24,686 bases of DNA from SZUA-365 sp964635845 (GTDB lineage: Bacteria; Bacteroidota; Ignavibacteria; SZUA-365): the NCBI GenBank assembly GCA_964635845.1, contig CAZWNO010000057.1, positions 1 through 24,686 on the forward strand, read 5' to 3'. This document shows positions 19,868 through 24,686 of the stretch, piece after piece. Position numbers and translations under genes: made by a program. Each line of letters begins with the position of its first letter. The stretch's first letter is position 1. The notes beneath the pieces were generated by a model. The model worked only from the letters and a program-made list of their open reading frames with translations, made no database searches and had not been told where the DNA came from.

Positions 19868-22489
19868 ATGAGGAATTTCTGGTGTCTCGCCCTGGCAGCG
19901 ATCTCACTCCTCCAGGGCCTTCACGCGCAGGACGTCAGCGGCGTCCGAAGCGTTCAAGACGGACAACGCGTCAGCGGCGTCCGAAACCTTCAAAACGGAT
20001 CGCGCGTCAGCGGCGTCCGAAACCTTCAAGACGGATCGCGCGTCAGCGGCGTCGTGCAAGACGCGAAATCCGGCTTGCCTCTCGCGTCCGCGAACGTCCT
20101 GCTCATTCCCGCCGGCGGCGAAGCAGCCGCCGATAATCCGAATGGCGCCCACCTCCGGCAGCACGGAATCGCGACGGATCGTGCGGGAGCTTTCCTCTTC
20201 GACGCCGTCGACACAGGCGAGTATACCGTGCGAGTGAGCTACCTGGGGTACCGCACGCATGAGGAATCCCTCCGGCTCACAACCGGAGGGGCGCATCTGC
20301 GGATCCTCATGCAGCCGGTGCCGTTGCCGGGTCCCGAAATCGAGATTTCAGCGATGAAGGCACGCGAGCGCTTCTCTCCGGTCACCTTTTCCGACATCTC
20401 GCGGCAGGATATCGAGAACGAGTACTTCGTGCAGGACATCCCCGTAATGCTGTCGGACCTTCCGTCGGTGACCTTCTACTCGGAGAGCGGCAACGGCATC
20501 GGCTACAATTACCTGCGCATGCGCGGCTTCGACCAGCGCCGCATCGCGGTGATGGTCAACGGCGTGCCGCAGAACGATCCCGAGGATCACAACGTGTACT
20601 GGATCGATCTCGTGGACCTGCTGGGTAACACCGAGGAAATCCAGGTGCAGCGTGGCGCGGGAAGCGCGTTCTACGGTCCGCCGGCGATCGGCGGATCGAT
20701 CAATATCGTCACCGGCGACTTCGCGGACCGCAAGGGCGTCACGATCAGCGCCGGGGCCGGAAGCTACAACACGCAACGCTATGCCGTCACCGCAGGCTCG
20801 GGACTGATCGATGACACCTACACGCTCTACGCGCGGCTTTCGCAGTCGAGCAGCGACGGCTACCGCGACCATTCGTACACCCGCGCCGGTTCCTACTATT
20901 TCGCGGCCACGCGGTATGATTCGTCGTTCACCACGCGGGTCAACGTGTATGGCGGTCCGCTCGAAGACGGGCTCGCGTACTACGGTCTCCCGAAATTCGC
21001 GGTCACGAACCGGGACGAACGGCGCAGAAACTACAATTACTGGGAAGCCGAAAACGATGCGTACACCTGGGTGTCGCCGCGCCGCAAACAGGAACACGAG
21101 CAGTTCAGCCAGCCACATTTCGAGCTTCTGAACGAATGGTCCGCATCCGATCGACTGACACTCAACAGCGCGCTTTTCTACACCGTCGGTCAAGGATATT
21201 TCGACTACGACGGGACGGGATGGACGGACGCGGCCTACTATCGCCTCACCCCGGAGTTTGGTTTCGAGAACGCAGCCGATCCCGCAAATCCCATCATCCG
21301 CGCCTGGGTGGACAACCGGCAGGTGGGCTGGCTTCCCCGCGTCACATATTCGCACGATGAGGGGACGCTGACAGCAGGCCTCGAACTGCGGTATCACAGG
21401 AGCGAGCACTGGGGCAGAATCGAATGGGCGGAGCAGCTGCCCGCGGGCATCGACCCCGGCAGGCATTACTACGAGTACCGCGGGGGGAAGGACATCGCTG
21501 CGGTGTACGTGCAGGAGCAGTACCGCCTGTCGTCGCGCCTCAACGTCATGGGCAACGTGCAATACGTGTTCAACCGCTACTCCATATTCGACGAGAAATA
21601 CGTCGGCACCGATTTCCACACCGACTACCAGTTCGTCAATCCCCGTATCGGCGTCAATTACAATGTCAGCGACGAAGTGAATATCTACGGCAACCTATCC
21701 TACACCCACCGCGAACCCCGCTTGAAAAATCTCTATGACGCGGCAGAATCGAGCGGAGGTGCGATCCCGCAGTTCGAAACTGGCGCGAACGGAGCGTATG
21801 ACTTCGATCGGCCATTCGTGAAACCCGAGAAACTGCTGAACCTCGAACTCGGCGCCGGCGTGTCGGGTGAACGATACCGTCTCCTGGTCAATGGGTATGT
21901 GATGGACTTCAGCGACGAGATCGTCAAGAGCGGGGGTCTCGATCGTTTCGGCCAGCCTATCACCGGGAACGCCGACCGGACACGGCACATGGGTCTGGAG
22001 CTGTCCGCGCAGTGGTTCCCGCTGCGCGACCTGAGGATCGACGTGAACGGTATGCTCAGCCGAAGCCGGCTGGAAAAGTACATCGTCTACGCGGACGACG
22101 ACGAAGGCAGTACCACAGCGTTCGATCTCGGAAGCAACCGCATCGCCGGCTTTCCCGAGCAGCTCGCGAACGTCAAGCTCACCTGGCGGAAGAACGGCTT
22201 GACAGGCGTGCTGACCTTCAAGTACGTGGGACGTCAGTACACCGACAACCTCGAGGGCCGGCGCTATTCCGACGATCTCGACGGTACGGGAAATTTCGTC
22301 GATCCGTACTCCGTATGGAACGCGTCACTCTCGTATCGTACGCCGCCGCTGCTCGGACTGCGTTCCCTGGACCTGCGCCTGAGTGTCAACAACATCTTTG
22401 ACCGGCTGTACGCGCAAAGCGGCGAGGGCGATCAGTTCTTTGTCGCCGCCGAACGCAATTATTTTTTCGACATCGTATTCGGGATATAA
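19868..22489 (+). CDS. TonB-dependent receptor, probable thiamin/TPP outer-membrane transporter
   Basis: An 873-residue outer-membrane receptor. The ATG at 19868 follows CAGGAG and begins a signal peptide (MRNFWCLALAAISLLQGLHAQ). After a 12-residue repeat (residues 23-58) comes a CarboxypepD_reg-like domain (VSGVVQDAKSGLPLASANVL, EYTVRVSYLGYRTHEE). The plug domain follows at about residues 165-285 (YNYLRMRGFDQRRIAVMVNG, VPQNDPEDHNVYW, IQVQRGAGSAFYGP, GGSINIVTG). The rest is a TonB-dependent beta-barrel ending in the aromatic C-terminus NYFFDIVFGI. Control by the TPP riboswitch and cotranscription with thiamine pyrophosphokinase indicate uptake of thiamin or its phosphates, as described for riboswitch-controlled receptors of Bacteroidetes. 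The inner-membrane carrier usually found with it (PnuT) is not in the window. Confidence 0.9.
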   Translation: MRNFWCLALAAISLLQGLHAQDVSGVRSVQDGQRVSGVRNLQNGSRVSGVRNLQDGSRVSGVVQDAKSGLPLASANVLLIPAGGEAAADNPNGAHLRQHGIATDRAGAFLFDAVDTGEYTVRVSYLGYRTHEESLRLTTGGAHLRILMQPVPLPGPEIEISAMKARERFSPVTFSDISRQDIENEYFVQDIPVMLSDLPSVTFYSESGNGIGYNYLRMRGFDQRRIAVMVNGVPQNDPEDHNVYWIDLVDLLGNTEEIQVQRGAGSAFYGPPAIGGSINIVTGDFADRKGVTISAGAGSYNTQRYAVTAGSGLIDDTYTLYARLSQSSSDGYRDHSYTRAGSYYFAATRYDSSFTTRVNVYGGPLEDGLAYYGLPKFAVTNRDERRRNYNYWEAENDAYTWVSPRRKQEHEQFSQPHFELLNEWSASDRLTLNSALFYTVGQGYFDYDGTGWTDAAYYRLTPEFGFENAADPANPIIRAWVDNRQVGWLPRVTYSHDEGTLTAGLELRYHRSEHWGRIEWAEQLPAGIDPGRHYYEYRGGKDIAAVYVQEQYRLSSRLNVMGNVQYVFNRYSIFDEKYVGTDFHTDYQFVNPRIGVNYNVSDEVNIYGNLSYTHREPRLKNLYDAAESSGGAIPQFETGANGAYDFDRPFVKPEKLLNLELGAGVSGERYRLLVNGYVMDFSDEIVKSGGLDRFGQPITGNADRTRHMGLELSAQWFPLRDLRIDVNGMLSRSRLEKYIVYADDDEGSTTAFDLGSNRIAGFPEQLANVKLTWRKNGLTGVLTFKYVGRQYTDNLEGRRYSDDLDGTGNFVDPYSVWNASLSYRTPPLLGLRSLDLRLSVNNIFDRLYAQSGEGDQFFVAAERNYFFDIVFGI
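19934..20053 (+). repeat. In-frame 36-bp repeat in the receptor gene
   Basis: Three consecutive 36-base units (19934-19969, 19970-20005, 20006-20041) encode VSGVRSVQDGQR, VSGVRNLQNGSR and VSGVRNLQDGSR, and a partial fourth (20042-20053, VSGV) runs into the CarboxypepD_reg-like domain. The unit resembles a duplication of the first strand of that domain. Copies two and three differ at a single visible base within the unit. Confidence 0.9.
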
Positions 22490-22522
22490 AGATATCGCAT
22501 ATCCTCGAAAGGAGCATTACCG

Positions 22523-23179
22523 ATGCATGAACGTCCGAGCGCACTCCTGATCTGCAACGGCGAGATGACATCCCGCCGTGTTCTGCGTGCCCTGGTTTCG
22601 CAGGTCGACTCCGTCATGTGTGCGGATGGTGGCGCGAACGCCGCGCGAAATGCAGGCATCATGCCCGATACCATCATCGGGGATTTCGACTCGATCACGG
22701 AAGACACCCGCGCGCATTACAAGCGCGCGGGCGTCCCCTTCCTTCATCTCGAACGCCAGGACGATACCGATTTCGAGAAAGCGCTGATCCTGCTCCGCGC
22801 GCGCGGGATGCGGACGGTGGCAGTCTGCGGTGTCACGGGCAGGCTCCTCGACCATACACTCGGTAACTTCTCCATCCTTCTGCGTTACGTCGACGCGTTC
22901 CGCATCGTCCTTTTCGATACCCATTATCGAGTGGATATCATCACGTCGTCCACGGAATTCACAAGCAGTCCTGGCGACCGGGTCAGCATCGTGCCCCTCG
23001 CCGCCGCACGAGGCGTTCATTATTCCGGACTGCGGTATCCTTTTCAGGGGCCGCTGCTCGCGTACGGGGTTGCCGAGGGTACCTGCAACGAAGCGCGTAG
23101 TGATAATTTCACCGTGTCATTGGAAGTTGGCGTCCTGCTCGTCTTTCGTCAGCTTCATGAGAGGATGTGGCGGCTCTGA
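22523..23179 (+). CDS. thiN: Thiamine pyrophosphokinase
   Basis: A 218-residue cytoplasmic enzyme that transfers pyrophosphate from ATP to thiamin, giving TPP. The family signatures are in order: ADGGANAARNAGIMPDTIIGDFDSI at residues ~34-58 (the DGGAN and GDFDS motifs), then LERQDDTDFEKAL at about 76-88 and GVTGRLLDHTLGN at about 104-116. The C-terminal beta-domain (SIVPLAAARGVHYSGLRYPF) ends in the substrate segment SDNFTVSLEVGVLLV. Start ATG 22523 has GAAAGGAG ahead of it. It lies 33 bases after the receptor gene and belongs to the riboswitch-controlled transcript, so imported thiamin can be trapped as TPP, which in turn feeds back on the riboswitch. Confidence 0.93.
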   Translation: MHERPSALLICNGEMTSRRVLRALVSQVDSVMCADGGANAARNAGIMPDTIIGDFDSITEDTRAHYKRAGVPFLHLERQDDTDFEKALILLRARGMRTVAVCGVTGRLLDHTLGNFSILLRYVDAFRIVLFDTHYRVDIITSSTEFTSSPGDRVSIVPLAAARGVHYSGLRYPFQGPLLAYGVAEGTCNEARSDNFTVSLEVGVLLVFRQLHERMWRL

Positions 23180-23221
23180 GAATCCGCAGCAGGCGGATAA
23201 GGCGGCTGTGAGAACACGCTG

Positions 23222-23263
23222 TTCCGCTGTACTCGTCACACAAGAGTGTGCAGAAACGCGGAA
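23222..23263. other. Possible nested hairpin between thiN and groES
   Basis: TTCCGC (23222-23227) can pair with GCGGAA (23258-23263), enclosing CACAC (23237-23241) paired with GTGTG (23246-23250). Nearby, ATCCGC (23182-23187) pairs with GCGGAT (23193-23198), and GGCGGCT(C/G)TGAGAA occurs at 23169 and 23201, a partial duplication of the thiN end. No known RNA family is recognised. Confidence 0.3.
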
Positions 23264-23308
23264 TTTCGAGGGATCAGGCAGAATTGCTTCCGACATTTCA
23301 AACGGACA

Positions 23309-23339
23309 GACAAAATGGCATACGGCATGCCATTTTGTC
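23309..23339 (+). terminator. Terminator-like hairpin after thiN
   Basis: GACAAAATGGCAT (23309-23321) and ATGCCATTTTGTC (23327-23339) form a perfect 13-bp stem with a 5-base loop, followed by GTTTAT. It separates the thiamin transcript from the groES promoter 14 bases further on. Confidence 0.7.
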
Positions 23340-23352
23340 GTTTATAATGGTA

Positions 23353-23381
23353 TTGACTTTCGCGCAATTATTTTTTATGTT
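23353..23381 (+). promoter_or_regulatory. groES-groEL promoter
   Basis: TTGACT at 23353-23358 is followed after 17 bases by TATGTT at 23376-23381. The -10 region overlaps the first bases of the CIRCE operator, so bound HrcA would block RNA polymerase. Confidence 0.7.
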
Positions 23382-23406
23382 AGCACTCTATCAAGAAGAG
23401 TGCTAA
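23380..23406 (+). promoter_or_regulatory. CIRCE operator (HrcA binding site)
   Basis: TTAGCACTC (23380-23388), nine bases, and GAGTGCTAA (23398-23406) match the CIRCE consensus without a mismatch. It lies 49 bases ahead of groES. The HrcA repressor represses groES-groEL and is itself folded by GroEL, so heat or unfolded proteins relieve repression. hrcA is not in this window. Confidence 0.97.
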
Positions 23407-23455
23407 CTTTAAAGCAATCCCTATACACACAACAGTCATTTGGAGGATTACAGTT

Positions 23456-23749
23456 ATGGCAATGAATCTGAAACCTCTCGCGGATCGGGTCATTGTGCGC
23501 GCTCTGGAAGCCGAAGAGAAGACCGCAGGTGGTCTGTACATTCCTGATACGGCAAAAGAGAAACCGCAGCAGGGCGAAGTCATCGCGGTCGGACCGGGCA
23601 AGATCAGCGACGACGGCAAAAAAATCGCCATGGAGGTGAAGGTTGGCGACAAGGTGCTGTACGGAAAGTATTCGGGCACCGAGGTCACCGTGGACGGCGA
23701 CGATTATCTGATCATGCGCGAGAACGACATTTTCGCGATCGTCGGCTGA
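23456..23749 (+). CDS. groES: Co-chaperonin GroES
   Basis: A 97-residue protein of typical Cpn10 length and sequence: NLKPLADRVIVRALEAEEKT, the mobile loop TAGGLYIPDTAKEKPQQGEV that contacts GroEL (about residues 23-42), VGPGK, VKVGDKVLYGKYSGTEV, and the C-terminal DDYLIMRENDIFAIVG. It forms a heptameric lid on GroEL in the cytoplasm. The ATG at 23456 is preceded by TTGGAGGA. Expression is expected to be controlled by HrcA through the CIRCE site directly upstream. groEL follows after 112 bases. Confidence 0.98.
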   Translation: MAMNLKPLADRVIVRALEAEEKTAGGLYIPDTAKEKPQQGEVIAVGPGKISDDGKKIAMEVKVGDKVLYGKYSGTEVTVDGDDYLIMRENDIFAIVG

Positions 23750-23861
23750 CAGGGCAAGCGCCGGAAAAGGAATCAGCGCTCCGATGTTTCAGAGCCTCCT
23801 CCCGGTGGACATGAAATTGAAATCACTCACAATTACACGATAAGAAAAGGAGTAGGTACTC

Positions 23862-24686
23862 ATGGCAGCGAAAATCATCGAGTACGATGTAGACGCGAGA
23901 AACGCGCTCAAGCGCGGTGTTGACCAGCTTGCCAACGCCGTGAAGGTCACGCTCGGTCCGAAAGGCCGCAACGTGGTGATCGACAAGAAATTCGGCGCTC
24001 CCACCGTGACCAAGGACGGTGTGACTGTCGCGAAGGAAATCGAGCTCGAGGATCCGATCGAGAACATGGGCGCGCAGATGGTGCGCGAAGTGGCGTCCAA
24101 GACCAGCGATGTCGCCGGCGACGGCACGACGACCGCCACGGTGCTCGCACAGGCCATCGTCCGTGAAGGACTCAAGAACGTGGTGGCCGGCGCCAATCCC
24201 ATGGACATCAAGCGCGGCATCGACATGGCCGTGATCAAGGTCGTCGAGGGGCTCCGTGAAATGAGCCAGGAGATCGGCGACAACAAGGCGTCCATCGCCA
24301 ACGTCGGCGCCATCTCCGCCAACAACGACATGGCCATCGGCAAGCTGATCAGCGACGCGATGGAGAAGGTCGGCAAGGACGGCGTCATCACCGTCGAAGA
24401 AGCAAAGGGAATGGAGACACTGCTCGAAGTCGTCGAAGGCATGCAGTTTGATCGTGGCTATCTGAGCCCGTACTTCGTCACGAACACCGAGTCGATGAAA
24501 GCCGAGCTCGAGAATCCGTACATCCTCATTCATGACAAGAAGATCAGCGGCATGAAGGACCTGCTGCCGATACTCGAGAAGACCGCCCAGCAGGGACGTC
24601 CGATACTCATCATCTCCGAGGATGTCGAGGGTGAGGCGCTCGCGACGCTGGTCGTCAACAAGCTGCGGGGAACCCTGCGCGTCGCC
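23862..24686 (+). CDS. groEL: Chaperonin GroEL, N-terminal half (3' truncated)
   Basis: The first 275 codons of the 60-kDa chaperonin; the gene runs off the end of the window in frame. The start ATG at 23862 follows AAAAGGAG. The visible part covers the equatorial and intermediate domains and much of the apical domain. It includes the ATP-binding segments VTLGPKGRNVVIDK (about residues 29-42) and DGVTVAKEIELEDP, and the catalytic region VAGDGTTTATVLAQAI near residues 84-99 with the conserved DGTTT. MQFDRGYLSPYFVTN follows at about 193-207. It folds proteins in an ATP-driven tetradecamer together with GroES. The 112-base gap to groES has no promoter or terminator that I can support, so cotranscription is expected. 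Confidence 0.98.
   Translation, partial: MAAKIIEYDVDARNALKRGVDQLANAVKVTLGPKGRNVVIDKKFGAPTVTKDGVTVAKEIELEDPIENMGAQMVREVASKTSDVAGDGTTTATVLAQAIVREGLKNVVAGANPMDIKRGIDMAVIKVVEGLREMSQEIGDNKASIANVGAISANNDMAIGKLISDAMEKVGKDGVITVEEAKGMETLLEVVEGMQFDRGYLSPYFVTNTESMKAELENPYILIHDKKISGMKDLLPILEKTAQQGRPILIISEDVEGEALATLVVNKLRGTLRVA

Noticed and set aside
19934..20053. CRISPR-like repeats of 36 bp
   Set aside because: The repeats are contiguous, in frame and inside the receptor gene.
20348..21619. Minus-strand reading frame of 423 codons opposite the TonB-dependent receptor
   Set aside because: It is a shadow of a well-supported receptor gene.

Overview
The window reads as a chromosomal segment of a free-living, GC-rich Gram-negative bacterium of the Bacteroidota/Chlorobiota (FCB) group, most likely an Ignavibacteria- or Kapabacteria-like lineage. 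This placement is inferred from a secreted protein ending in a type IX secretion (Por) sorting domain with the NYPNPFNPTT motif, a TonB-dependent receptor with a CarboxypepD_reg-like N-terminus, a Thermus-type short proline dehydrogenase and an LpxH-type phosphatase. No tRNA, rRNA, CRISPR array, transposase or phage gene was seen.

Layout. (1) 2-8174, plus strand: a compact surface-glycan cluster, comprising a YfhO-type membrane protein (5' end outside the window), a GT4 glycosyltransferase, a Wzx-like flippase, a SAM methyltransferase, a CgeB-like glycosyltransferase and two more GT4 enzymes. The first five are joined by four-base GTGA or ATGA overlaps and the last two follow after 1 and 13 bases, so it looks like one operon. 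(2) 8283-10180, plus: proline dehydrogenase followed by a periplasmic-binding lipoprotein of the BtuF/FhuD type. (3) 10203-14061, minus: an unknown lipoprotein, then LpxH-like phosphatase and bifunctional PBP1A, whose genes overlap by four bases. (4) 14155-17155, plus: a long leader with two promoter-like sites and a large secreted T9SS protein carrying a P-domain, closed by a 16-bp perfect terminator hairpin. (5) 17220-18230: a GC-rich 36-bp minisatellite, a bidirectional terminator, a small secreted protein on the minus strand, and a repeat-rich spacer with inverted repeats. (6) 18231-19592, minus: a peptidase M16-family protein with all visible catalytic residues replaced. (7) 19645-23339, plus: a thiamin acquisition unit, made of promoter, TPP riboswitch, intrinsic terminator, TonB-dependent receptor, thiamine pyrophosphokinase and terminator. 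(8) 23353-24686, plus: promoter overlapped by a perfect CIRCE operator, groES, and groEL (3' end outside the window).

The clearest regulatory logic is the thiamin unit, where TPP made by the second gene should feed back on the riboswitch ahead of the first, and the chaperonin unit, which should be under HrcA. Four promoter-like sites on the plus strand share a TTGAC(T/A)-N17-TAnnnT architecture, and one site ahead of proline dehydrogenase instead fits the Bacteroidetes TTTG-N20-TAnnTTTG type. The most noteworthy items are the TPP-controlled receptor with an in-frame 12-residue repeat after its signal peptide, the solitary non-catalytic M16 protein, the P-domain protein without a protease, and the clustered intergenic tandem repeats. 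I did not find a clearly undescribed multi-gene system.
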